Shown: piece after piece, positions 8,111 through 16,152 of the stretch
How the letters are laid out: every line of letters begins with the position of its first letter
How positions within the stretch are numbered: position 1 is the first letter of the stretch
NCBI GenBank assembly: GCA_947461635.1
Contig: CANHMH010000007.1
Coordinates: 1-42,783 of the forward strand
DNA length: 42,783 bases
Direction of reading: 5' to 3'
Origin: Flavobacteriales bacterium
GTDB taxonomy: Bacteria > Bacteroidota > Bacteroidia > Flavobacteriales_D > Crocinitomicaceae
Notes under the pieces: model-generated
The model's database searches: none
Seen by the model: only the letters and a program-made list of their open reading frames with translations
Told to the model about the DNA's origin: nothing
Position numbers and translations under genes: made by a program

Positions 8111-10012
8111 ATGAGTGATCCGATAAAACATGAGTGTGGAATAGCTCTTTTAAGGCTAAAAAAACCTTTGGAATATTATTTGGAAAAGTACGGGACAGCT
8201 CTGTACGGCATTAATAAAATGCACCTACTCATGGAAAAACAACACAATCGTGGACAAGATGGTGCTGGAATCGCGAACATTAAGTTCGATATGGAACCAG
8301 GTCAGCGGTACATTTCAAGAACTCGGTCAATTAAAAAGAATCCAACACAAGATATTTTTGATCAAATAAATGGGAAATTCCAACAAATTCAACAAGAAAA
8401 CCCTGATCATTTAAAAGATGTTAATTACCTAAAACAAAATGCAGGTTTCACCGGAGAATTGTTTTTAGGACACCTTCGTTATGGAACTTTTGGAAGGAAT
8501 TCAATTGAAAGTTGCCATCCATTTTTACGTCAAAACAACTGGATTACTCGCAACTTAGTTGTGGCTGGAAACTTCAATTTAACAAACGTCGACGAGTTGT
8601 TTCAAAACTTGGTCAACTTAGGTCAACATCCGAAAGAAAAAAGTGACACAGTAACGGTTTTAGAAAAAATAGGACATTTCCTTGATGTAGAGAATGAAGA
8701 CTTATATGCTCATTACAAATCACTTGGCTATTCTAAAGATCAAATATATGCTCGCATCGCGAAAGAAGTTAATTTGGTTAAGATCTTGAAAAAAGCATCC
8801 GAAGTTTGGGATGGTGGATATGCCATGGCAGGGCTACTTGGTCATGGTGACGCATTTGTCTTACGAGATCCAAATGGCATTCGTCCGGCATTTTGGTATG
8901 AAGATGATGAAATTTGTGTTGTTGCATCTGAACGACCAGTGATTCAAACTGCCTTCAACTTAACCAGTGATCAAATCCATGAACTTCAACCGGGACACGC
9001 ATTAATCGTGCGCAAAAACGGTGAAGTAAAAGAAGAGATGATTAACGCTCCTAGAGAGATTAAAAAATGTTCTTTTGAACGCATCTATTTCTCCCGCGGA
9101 TCAGATACTGACATTTACAAAGAACGAAAAGCTTTAGGAAGACTAATCGTTGATCAAGTACTAAGGACGGTTAATCACGATTTCGACAATAGTGTATTTT
9201 CATTCATTCCAAATACAGCGGAAGTTTCCTTTTACGGATTGATCAAAGGATTGGAAGAGAATTTGAATCAACAAAAAATCAAGCAAATTCAATCGCTTGG
9301 AAAAGATGCGAGTACAGAACAGCTAGCAGAAATCATCAACCGACGTGCACGTATCGAAAAGATTGCAATTAAGGATGCCAAGTTGCGTACCTTCATCACA
9401 CAAGATGACTCACGTGACGATCTTGTTGCGCATGTATATGACATCACTTATGGAAGTGTGCGTCCAGGAACAGATAACCTCATCGTAATTGATGACAGTA
9501 TCGTACGTGGAACAACTTTAAAACAAAGTATCTTACGAATTCTTGATCGTTTGTCACCGAAGAAAATCGTTGTTGTTTCGTCTGCACCGCAGATTCGTTA
9601 CCCGGATTGTTACGGAATCGACATGGCGAAAATGGGTGATTTCATCGCATTCGAAGCCGCTATTCAATTGTTACGTGACCGAAAAATGGAACGTGTAATA
9701 AAAGAAGTATACGAAAAATGCCTTGAACAAGTAAACCTTCCGAAGGAACAGGTTCGAAATTTCGTTAAAGAAATCTATGCGCCATTTAGCGACGAAGAAA
9801 TCTCAGCTAAAATCGCTGAATTATTGACTCCTCCTACAATTAAAGCAGAGGTGGAAATCGTATTTCAAACAGTAGAAAACTTACATATCGCTTGTCCAAA
9901 TCACCTTGGAGATTGGTACTTCACAGGAGATTATCCGACACCTGGTGGAAACAAAGTAGTGAATAAAGCATTTATCAATTGGGTGGAGAAAAGGAATGAG
10001 CGGGCATATTAA
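8111..10012 (+). CDS. purF: Amidophosphoribosyltransferase, long Bacteroidota form
   Basis: 633 aa, longer than the roughly 470-500 aa of classical PurF. The N-terminal Ntn-hydrolase glutaminase domain has its probable nucleophile at Cys9 in HECGIALL, so an eight-residue propeptide would have to be removed. The NRGQDGAG and HLRYGT motifs of the glutaminase follow. The PRPP-binding loop VIDDSIVRGTT lies near residues 457-470. A C-terminal extension of about 100 residues follows, ending in the GDWYFTGDYPTPGG region found in Bacteroidota homologues. The enzyme makes 5-phosphoribosylamine, the first committed step of purine synthesis. It has its own promoter; its stop TAA is part of array D. Confidence 0.9.
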   Translation: MSDPIKHECGIALLRLKKPLEYYLEKYGTALYGINKMHLLMEKQHNRGQDGAGIANIKFDMEPGQRYISRTRSIKKNPTQDIFDQINGKFQQIQQENPDHLKDVNYLKQNAGFTGELFLGHLRYGTFGRNSIESCHPFLRQNNWITRNLVVAGNFNLTNVDELFQNLVNLGQHPKEKSDTVTVLEKIGHFLDVENEDLYAHYKSLGYSKDQIYARIAKEVNLVKILKKASEVWDGGYAMAGLLGHGDAFVLRDPNGIRPAFWYEDDEICVVASERPVIQTAFNLTSDQIHELQPGHALIVRKNGEVKEEMINAPREIKKCSFERIYFSRGSDTDIYKERKALGRLIVDQVLRTVNHDFDNSVFSFIPNTAEVSFYGLIKGLEENLNQQKIKQIQSLGKDASTEQLAEIINRRARIEKIAIKDAKLRTFITQDDSRDDLVAHVYDITYGSVRPGTDNLIVIDDSIVRGTTLKQSILRILDRLSPKKIVVVSSAPQIRYPDCYGIDMAKMGDFIAFEAAIQLLRDRKMERVIKEVYEKCLEQVNLPKEQVRNFVKEIYAPFSDEEISAKIAELLTPPTIKAEVEIVFQTVENLHIACPNHLGDWYFTGDYPTPGGNKVVNKAFINWVEKRNERAY

Positions 10013-10090
10013 TGTGCTAATGATCTAATGTGCTAATGATTTAAAGTGCTAATGTGCTAATGATTCAATGTGCTGATGATTTAATGTGCT

Positions 10091-10104
10091 TCCGCTGCGG
10101 CGGA
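10091..10104 (+). other. Small GC-rich hairpin next to the left arm of element D
   Basis: TCCGC-TGCG-GCGGA, a perfect 5-bp stem directly after the last left-arm word, in otherwise AT-rich DNA. It is followed by GTTTTGATTTG rather than a clean T-run, so a terminator role is uncertain. Confidence 0.45.
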
Positions 10105-10173
10105 GTTTTGATTTGTTTTTATGATTTTGGGAGCTTGGGAGAATAAAATTCAACTTCTTGCGTTAAATGATTC

Positions 10174-10524
10174 ATGACTGATTCTAAGAACCCATTACTC
10201 ACTAAATCATTTGACTTTGCGCTACTAATTGTGTCGTTTTGTCAAGAGTTACAATCACAAAGAAGTTACGTTATTGCGCATCAACTGTTGAAATCAGGTA
10301 CTTCTGTTGGAGCAAATATTCGAGAAGCTCAGCATGCAGAGTCTAGAGCGGATTTCATTCACAAATTGAAAATTGCCTCAAAAGAATGCGAAGAAACAAC
10401 CTATTGGCTCGAAATCTGTCAAGCAAGTTATCCCATGAATTGTGATGTACTCATTAACGAATCGCTACAAATCGGCAAACTACTCAGTCGCATCATCTCC
10501 ACTGCAAAACGAAATAGATTCTAA
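10174..10524 (+). CDS. Four-helix-bundle protein, S23/IVP (Avd-like) family
   Basis: 116 aa, predominantly helical with four predicted amphipathic helices. The hallmark of the family is visible in LLKSGTSVGANIREAQHAES followed by FIHKLKIASKECEETTYWLEI. Relatives are encoded in intervening sequences of some 23S rRNA genes, and Avd of diversity-generating retroelements has the same fold; they are basic oligomeric proteins thought to bind nucleic acid. No reverse transcriptase or 23S fragment is seen here. The gene is enclosed by octamer arms with zero distance between its stop codon and the right arm. A promoter was not identified. Family call is firm; function unknown. Confidence 0.88.
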   Translation: MTDSKNPLLTKSFDFALLIVSFCQELQSQRSYVIAHQLLKSGTSVGANIREAQHAESRADFIHKLKIASKECEETTYWLEICQASYPMNCDVLINESLQIGKLLSRIISTAKRNRF

Positions 10525-10597
10525 ACTAATTAGCATATTACTCCATTAGCACCTTAGCACATTACTCCATAATCCCTACTTTTACAAAAAATTAAAT

Positions 10598-11800
10598 TTG
10601 TCACTGATCTACTCCTTTTTTATTCAATGCTATGGCTTGTTGATTCATGTAGCTTCACGGTTCAATCCGAAAGCGAAGGCCTGGATAGAAGGACGTCAGC
10701 TATGGCAAGAGAAACTTCGGAAACAAATCCCAAAGGAACGTAAGGTGTTGTGGTTTCATTGTGCTTCACTGGGCGAGTTCGACCAAGGATTGCCTCTGAT
10801 GAAGTCTATGAAGGAAGCTGAACCTAGTTTGTTCTTGTTAGTCAGTTTCTTTTCTCCATCGGGAATGGAACATTACGAGAAACGCGAAAAAATCGTTGAT
10901 GCTGCTTGCTACCTTCCGCTTGACACACTCCAGAATGCACGGACGTTTGTCAAAATAGTCCAACCACAAAAAGCGGTTTTCGTGAAATATGAATTCTGGC
11001 CAAATTTCCTTCGAGCCTTGGATGAAAAACACATCGAAACGGATGCTGTATCAGCAATTTTTCGTCCTTCGCAACTATACTTTCGTTGGTATGGAGGCTT
11101 TTTCCGAAGAGCATTAAAGCGCATTCATCATTTTTACGTGCAAAACGAAGAAAGTGCGGCACTTTTGAAATCTATTGGAATTCAGCAAATTACTATCTCA
11201 GGTGATATGCGCTACAAACGCGTTGTTCAAGCGAAGGAAATAGCGATGCAAACCTCAAATGAACTTCTAGCCTCATTTACCTCAGGTTCTACTACCCTGA
11301 TCCTCGGAAGTTCTTGGCCAAAAGAAGAAGGAATTGTACGCGATGCTCTTTTACATTTAGGAGAAATAAAGTTAATCATTGCACCGCACGATGTGAGTGA
11401 ACAGCATGTTGCATCCATTCAAGCAATGTTTCCTTCTGCATTACGCTATACAAAGTTAGAAATCGATCGTAAGGAAAAGCAACTTTTGAATGCTCAAATT
11501 CTGATCATCGATTGCATTGGACAATTAAGCGCTGCATACCGTTATGGAACAATTGCCTTTATCGGTGGAGGATTTACGGGTAGTCTGCATAATATTCTAG
11601 AACCAGCCGTTTACGGACTTCCACTCCTGTTTGGTCCAAAACACAGTAAATTCCCAGAATCAGATTTATTTCTTCAAAAAGGCTTCGCACTCGAGGTTAA
11701 CAATCATACAGATTTCACCGAAGGGTTCAACTTTCTACTTTCTAAAGTTAATTCACTGCGTACAGAAATGGAATCGTTTGTTGAGAGTCAAATTGGTTAA
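10598..11800 (+). CDS. waaA: 3-deoxy-D-manno-octulosonic acid (Kdo) transferase
   Basis: A 400-aa GT30 glycosyltransferase that adds Kdo to lipid A precursors at the inner membrane, consistent with a Gram-negative host. Visible landmarks are an N-terminal hydrophobic anchor (YSFFIQCYGLLIHVA), HCASLGEFDQG, KYEFWPNF, and the C-terminal GGGFTGSLHNILEPAVYG and FGPKHSKFPE. No ATG is available at the N terminus. TTG 10598 gives the expected family start, but it overlaps a TAAATTTG sequence. TACTTTTA (10577-10584, 7/8 match) is the better -7 candidate and leaves the TTG in the transcript. The stop TAA is the first three bases of array E. Confidence 0.9.
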   Translation: MSLIYSFFIQCYGLLIHVASRFNPKAKAWIEGRQLWQEKLRKQIPKERKVLWFHCASLGEFDQGLPLMKSMKEAEPSLFLLVSFFSPSGMEHYEKREKIVDAACYLPLDTLQNARTFVKIVQPQKAVFVKYEFWPNFLRALDEKHIETDAVSAIFRPSQLYFRWYGGFFRRALKRIHHFYVQNEESAALLKSIGIQQITISGDMRYKRVVQAKEIAMQTSNELLASFTSGSTTLILGSSWPKEEGIVRDALLHLGEIKLIIAPHDVSEQHVASIQAMFPSALRYTKLEIDRKEKQLLNAQILIIDCIGQLSAAYRYGTIAFIGGGFTGSLHNILEPAVYGLPLLFGPKHSKFPESDLFLQKGFALEVNNHTDFTEGFNFLLSKVNSLRTEMESFVESQIG

Positions 11801-12013
11801 TGTGCTAATGGACTAATGTGCTAATGTGTTAGTTAGTTAGTTAGTTAATTTGCTAATGTGCTAGTTGCTTAATTTGCTAATGGACTAATTTGCTTGTTGA
11901 TTGATGTTCTAGATACTTTCAGGCGCAGTGGAAATCCAATGGCACATTAGCACATCGAATCATTAGCACATTGAATCATTAGCACATTGAATCATTAGCA
12001 CATTAGCACATTA
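11798..12013. repeat. Octamer word array E with inverted arms between convergent genes
   Basis: The left arm (11798-11917) reads as fifteen 8-nt words (TAATGTGC, TAATGGAC, TAGTTAGT twice, TAATTTGC and others). The core is 11918-11935 (contains AGGCGCAGTG). The right arm (11936-12013) on the minus strand is TAATGTGC twice, then TAATGATT-CAATGTGC alternating, one copy as CGATGTGC. The outermost words supply the TAA stop of waaA on the left and the TAA stop of the beta-barrel gene on the right. As a long inverted repeat between convergent genes it may act as a bidirectional terminator. Confidence 0.9.
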
Positions 12014-12772
12014 ATTATAATAATAATCCTTCGGCTGCTTCGAGTAAAATGGGATGTACCAACCAATGCGAATACCTGTCTGAAGATCGAGGCGCATAGC
12101 GGTGGACACAGGAATGTCCGGTTGGTCGTAATTGACGGTGCGACGATTATACGTCAGACCTTGCTGGCAGTAAATACCTGCGTAAAAATTTAATGGTCCC
12201 CCATTGTTGAGGAAGGAATAACCTACAAACTGATGGAAGTTGATTCCGGTAGTCATTCGGTCGTAGCCACGTTTGTATGTTAATTCGATTTGAGGAACTA
12301 CCTGATCATTTGTTTCGATGCGTAAGTGATGTAATAAGTAGCCGGCACCTGCGTGTACAAGAATCCCTGAATTGGCATTTTTCTTTCCTGTTGGAAATAA
12401 GCGTCCGACACTGAAATTGGCATTAAATCCACGTGGAAAAACGAGTACTGTCGCCTTCGTTCCATTCACATCCGTGATGTTACCCTTGTCATCTAATAAA
12501 TGGTCAAAGATTCCATTCATTTTAACATTATTCCCAAAAATGAAATTCGCATCAACGCCGAAATACCATTGGTTTTGAAGTTTGTATCCTGCCGAAAAGC
12601 CAAGGTTATTGAGATAACCATACCTTGCTAATAAATCTCCACCAGGTAGATTTCCTCCCCAATGAATTCCAACTAGAGGTGTGCTTATTGATTCATTCTT
12701 CACTTCTCCTTGGGCGTTTGCCAAAACACAAACGATCATCAACAAGAACAAAAGATATTGCTTAAATTTCAT
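12011..12772 (-). CDS. Outer-membrane beta-barrel protein of the polysaccharide locus
   Basis: 253 aa. The signal peptide (about 1-20, VLANAQ) is followed by alternating amphipathic strands (GFSAGYKLQNQWYFGVDANFIF and similar), as in small outer-membrane barrels. I recognise no named family. It is the last gene of the polysaccharide unit, 6 nt downstream of the Wzc-like kinase, so an outer-membrane role in export is possible by association only. The stop TAA is formed by the outermost word of array E's right arm, and the C-terminal DYYYN is encoded right up to the array. Confidence 0.7.
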   Translation of the reverse strand: MKFKQYLLFLLMIVCVLANAQGEVKNESISTPLVGIHWGGNLPGGDLLARYGYLNNLGFSAGYKLQNQWYFGVDANFIFGNNVKMNGIFDHLLDDKGNITDVNGTKATVLVFPRGFNANFSVGRLFPTGKKNANSGILVHAGAGYLLHHLRIETNDQVVPQIELTYKRGYDRMTTGINFHQFVGYSFLNNGGPLNFYAGIYCQQGLTYNRRTVNYDQPDIPVSTAMRLDLQTGIRIGWYIPFYSKQPKDYYYN

Positions 12773-12778
12773 GAACAG

Positions 12779-15271
12779 TTATTTCTTTTTCAGAAAGATG
12801 CGTAAAAATGGGAAATAACGTTGTATGCGATTTCTCCATTTTCGTTTGTTTTTTGAAGGTTTATCAAAATACTCGTTTCCATTGGAACCATAACCATAGC
12901 CGTAGCCATAACCGTAACCGTAACCGTAGCCATAACCATAGCCAGATCCATAACCGTAGCCGTATCCATAACCTTTACCGGTAAGGTCAGTTGCGTTCAC
13001 CAAAATGGCCATGTTCGGCATTTTCTTTTCATGGTAAAGGCTAGCAGGAATGCTCAACATTCGACGATCTAAGTGCTCTGCTCTTGCCACATATACAACG
13101 ATATCAGAATACTTGTGTATATGCAAAGAATCCGCTACCAAGGCAACAGGAGCTGTATCTAGAATCACATAATCATACCTAGATTTGGCGATTTCGATTA
13201 ATTCTGCTAAACGTGGTCTTAATAGTAATTCTGATGGATTCGGAGGAATGTCCCCTGAAATGATATAATCTAAGTTCGGATTTCCTTGATCATGGATAAC
13301 CACATCATCAAAAGTTAAGTCTTCTTTTACAATGTAATTCGTTACCCCAATGGTTTTAACAACATCGACATATCGTGCAATTTTTGGAGCGCGTAAATCC
13401 AATCCAATCAACAGGACTTTTTTATCGCTATGTGAAAGTGTATGTCCAATATTGATGGAAATAAATGTTTTACCTTCACCCGCAATGGAAGAAGTGACCA
13501 TGATAACCTTAGATCCCTTTTTATCATTATCCAATAAAAAAGTCAAATTTGTTCGAATCATCCGAAATGCTTCGGCAATGTGCGTTCTTGCATTCTTTGT
13601 AGCAACAATTGTTCTATCTGAATCATCTCCTTTTGGAATTTCTCCGATAGCAGGAATCTTAAATTTAATTAAGTCGTGAAGTCCATGGACTTTACTATCC
13701 AACAAATACCTCAAATAGATGATTCCAAACGGAACTAATAAACCAATTACCGTAGCAAAAATGTAATATTTTTTGCGGTTTGGTTCAGTTGGTAATCCGT
13801 TACTACTTGCCTCATAAATTATCTTGGTATTTCCAATCGAGGAAGCTGTTTTAATTTCGTTTTCTTCCCGTTTCTGTAGAAGGAAAATATACAGTGTTTC
13901 TTTGATTTTTTGCTGACGTTCTATGTCTCTAAATTCTCTTTCATAACCAGGAACTGAAGCAATTTTATCCTTATAGCGTTGATCTACTACGTTTAATGAA
14001 TTTAAGGTAATTTTTAACCTTGACTTATTTGATTTCAATCCTTCCTCAATAGAATGTCGCAAGCCAATTAATTGATCATCAATCTTTTGAACTATTGGAT
14101 TCTTAGTGCTTGAATTCTTCATTAAACGTTGACGATCCAACAAAAGCTTGTTACACTGTGTGGTCATTGCCACGATGGAACCATCCTCAAAACCTAGATT
14201 TGAAGGCAATAATTCAGTATAATCTTGGTGTTTCTGCAGGTATTCTTGCAGATAATCATTCAAGCTCAATTGTACAGATGTCTGAATAATTTTTTCTTCA
14301 GTCGCACTTTCTTTCGCGACAAATTCACCGCCTTGGGTGGTCACATCAACGATATTATGTTTCGTTTTGAAAGCCTCAACATCCTTCTCTACCTCTGACA
14401 ACTCTTCAGAAATGTAGGACATTCTATCATTGATAAACGCACTTGTCTTGCGCGTCATTTCATTTTTATCATAGATGCTTTGAGTTTGATGCTCCGTAAT
14501 TAGCGCAGTGATGATTTCGTTGTTTTTGTCGATTACTGGTCCGTTATAAGAAATGGAGATCAAATCCGAAAATTTATCAACACGTTCAAGCGTTATATCC
14601 GACGCCAATTTTAATGCTACATCTTTAATTGGTTCAAGAAATACGATGTATTGATTTCCAACAGTAGAGCCAATAAAATTTGCGTTTTTCACAAAGGAAA
14701 TTTGACCAATTTTAGTCGAAACAGGCGTGTTAAAGGAATGTGAGCCTAAATAAGTGTTCTCATCGATGTGAAGTTCAAATCGAGTGGGAGAAATTACTTT
14801 TAATTGAAAACTAGCACTTTTATCGTAAAGCAAACTATCATTTCGAACAGATTCTAGCGTAAAAGGTGTGTTTTTGTATAACTCAGATTTTTTAATTCCA
14901 GCATTTTGGCCCACCATTAAATACCTGCAGTTTAGTTTTAGGTTTCTAGCAACACTATTCAGTATCGTAGGTGTTTTAAATAACGCTATTTCATTCTCTA
15001 ACTTCGTGCTTTTTTCTGTTAAACCAAGGTCTTGAAAAGCAGAAAGCCCTTTTAAAACATCGTCTTCTTGATTTTGAATTAATATCGTTGCCTGTGAGTT
15101 ATATATGGGTGTAGAATAACGCAAAAAGGTATACGCAACAAAACAAGAAACAAACACGCCAACAGCGAACCACAACCAAAAATGAAGGTAACGATCAATG
15201 AGTTCACGTATGTTTATCGTTGGTTCAGGTGCATCTACTTGAGACTGCTGTACGTTGAAATCCTCTTGCAT
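12779..15271 (-). CDS. Wzc-like polysaccharide co-polymerase and tyrosine autokinase with Gly-Tyr tail
   Basis: 830 aa. A Wzz-type N-terminal TM (about 34-52) precedes a periplasmic coiled-coil/GNVR region, a second TM (about residues 500-520) and a cytoplasmic BY-kinase domain. The kinase has Walker A SSIAGEGKT (near residue 598), an A' motif LLIGLDLR and Walker B YVILDTAP (near 702). The tail is a Gly-Tyr tract with 13 tyrosines, then a basic C terminus. Such proteins control chain length and export together with Wza through cycles of Tyr phosphorylation. Start and upstream stop overlap as TAATG, so translation is coupled to the Wza-like gene. Confidence 0.92.
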   Translation of the reverse strand: MQEDFNVQQSQVDAPEPTINIRELIDRYLHFWLWFAVGVFVSCFVAYTFLRYSTPIYNSQATILIQNQEDDVLKGLSAFQDLGLTEKSTKLENEIALFKTPTILNSVARNLKLNCRYLMVGQNAGIKKSELYKNTPFTLESVRNDSLLYDKSASFQLKVISPTRFELHIDENTYLGSHSFNTPVSTKIGQISFVKNANFIGSTVGNQYIVFLEPIKDVALKLASDITLERVDKFSDLISISYNGPVIDKNNEIITALITEHQTQSIYDKNEMTRKTSAFINDRMSYISEELSEVEKDVEAFKTKHNIVDVTTQGGEFVAKESATEEKIIQTSVQLSLNDYLQEYLQKHQDYTELLPSNLGFEDGSIVAMTTQCNKLLLDRQRLMKNSSTKNPIVQKIDDQLIGLRHSIEEGLKSNKSRLKITLNSLNVVDQRYKDKIASVPGYEREFRDIERQQKIKETLYIFLLQKREENEIKTASSIGNTKIIYEASSNGLPTEPNRKKYYIFATVIGLLVPFGIIYLRYLLDSKVHGLHDLIKFKIPAIGEIPKGDDSDRTIVATKNARTHIAEAFRMIRTNLTFLLDNDKKGSKVIMVTSSIAGEGKTFISINIGHTLSHSDKKVLLIGLDLRAPKIARYVDVVKTIGVTNYIVKEDLTFDDVVIHDQGNPNLDYIISGDIPPNPSELLLRPRLAELIEIAKSRYDYVILDTAPVALVADSLHIHKYSDIVVYVARAEHLDRRMLSIPASLYHEKKMPNMAILVNATDLTGKGYGYGYGYGSGYGYGYGYGYGYGYGYGYGSNGNEYFDKPSKNKRKWRNRIQRYFPFLRIFLKKK
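12884..12979 (-). repeat. Gly-Tyr codon tract in the Wzc-like kinase tail
   Basis: A 6-nt coding repeat (GGN-TAY) giving four GY, one GS, nine GY and a final GS. It is the probable autophosphorylation cluster. Synonymous codons vary between units, but the tract is still a candidate for length change by slippage in 6-nt steps, which would keep the frame. Confidence 0.85.
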
Positions 15272-16065
15272 TATTTTGTAAGGGTGATAAGTGTGAACAT
15301 TGAAAGGAAAATAGAAACAAACGTAGTTCCTAATTGCGTGTAGGTCTGAAAATTAGTGCCTTGGAAATTCGCGGAGAAATTTGGCTCTACGTAAATCACA
15401 TCGTTTTGACAAATGTAAAATGCCGGCGAGTTATAGATGCTTTTATTTGTTAAATCGAGACGATATTCGATGCGTTGACCATTCTGTTCACGAATGAGTA
15501 AAACATTATTTCGAAGTCCTGTTATTTGTAGATCGCCAGCTTTGCCAATTGCTTCTAGGATTGTCATTCGTTCAGTGGAAACCATGTGAATACCTGGAGA
15601 CTTGACTTGACCAAGTACCGTATACTTAAAGTTTTTAATCTCAATATTAACAACTGGATTATCAACATATTGTGAAAGTTGCTCCTGTAAATACTTTACA
15701 GCGTCCAAACGTGTTTTTCCTGCCAATTGCACGAATCCTAAAACGGGGAAATTAATATTCCCATTAATGTCAATCAAATAGGTAATTCCTGTTAGCAATT
15801 GTAAATTTTGACCATTGTTATTTGAACTACTTGTAGAATAAAATTGAAAAGGCGCCAATGCCTCTTGATCTGCACCTCCAACAAGAATACTTAATTGATC
15901 GTCAACGCGTAAAATGGGTGAATAGGTATTTTTCACTTGTTGAATCGTATCCGTATTTGGATTGTGTAAGTAAACCAATCGTTCACGAACCTTACAAGAT
16001 GTAAAGCCAACTAGTATAAAAAGAATACCTGCAAATAACTTTGCTAGTATAGTGATGTGTTTCAT
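15271..16065 (-). CDS. Wza-like polysaccharide export lipoprotein
   Basis: 264 aa with a lipoprotein signal (GFTSC, acylated Cys24). The polysaccharide-export (Poly_export) domain covers about residues 45-150, followed by a SLBB-type segment (VLGQVKSPGIHMV). The C terminus (FVSIFLSMFTLITL) is hydrophobic and may span the outer membrane. It should form the outer-membrane export channel partnered with the Wzc-like kinase encoded next. It shares one base with that gene (TAATG). An 87-nt gap to the WecA-like gene contains TAACTTTA, a 7/8 match to the -7 box, so an internal promoter is possible but weakly supported. Confidence 0.9.
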   Translation of the reverse strand: MKHITILAKLFAGILFILVGFTSCKVRERLVYLHNPNTDTIQQVKNTYSPILRVDDQLSILVGGADQEALAPFQFYSTSSSNNNGQNLQLLTGITYLIDINGNINFPVLGFVQLAGKTRLDAVKYLQEQLSQYVDNPVVNIEIKNFKYTVLGQVKSPGIHMVSTERMTILEAIGKAGDLQITGLRNNVLLIREQNGQRIEYRLDLTNKSIYNSPAFYICQNDVIYVEPNFSANFQGTNFQTYTQLGTTFVSIFLSMFTLITLTK

Positions 16066-16152
16066 GATCGTAATTGAACTTGTAAAGTTAAGAAATACTT
16101 GGTGAATGAACTAATCGATATAATTGTCAAGTTGGCTCATTCAAATAAGCAA

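Larger units (their letters stand above)
10010..10573. mobile_element. Candidate word-array element D: octamer arms flanking an S23-like gene
   Basis: The left arm (10010-10089) is ten 8-nt words, TAATGTGC alternating with TAATGATC, TAATGATT, CAATGTGC and TGATGATT. Then come a small GC-rich hairpin, about 70 nt of unique sequence and the S23-like gene (10174-10524). The right arm (10525-10572) starts on the base after the S23 stop codon and reads on the minus strand TTATGGAG, TAATGTGC, TAAGGTGC, TAATGGAG, TAATATGC, TAATTAGT. The left arm supplies the purF stop codon. Calling this a mobile element is an inference: the layout resembles an autonomous copy of the gene-less arrays A, C and E. Confidence 0.6.

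Noticed and set aside
10174-10524. S23-like gene as evidence of a 23S rRNA intervening sequence or a diversity-generating retroelement
   Set aside because: There is no 23S rRNA sequence, no reverse transcriptase and no template/variable repeat pair visible.
10174-10524. S23-like genes as toxin-antitoxin components
   Set aside because: Each stands alone without a partner ORF, and the family has no such role known to me.
4413-12013. Arrays as remains of a coding repeat
   Set aside because: The 8-nt period shifts the codon frame at every word, and the words contain TAA/TAG in several frames.
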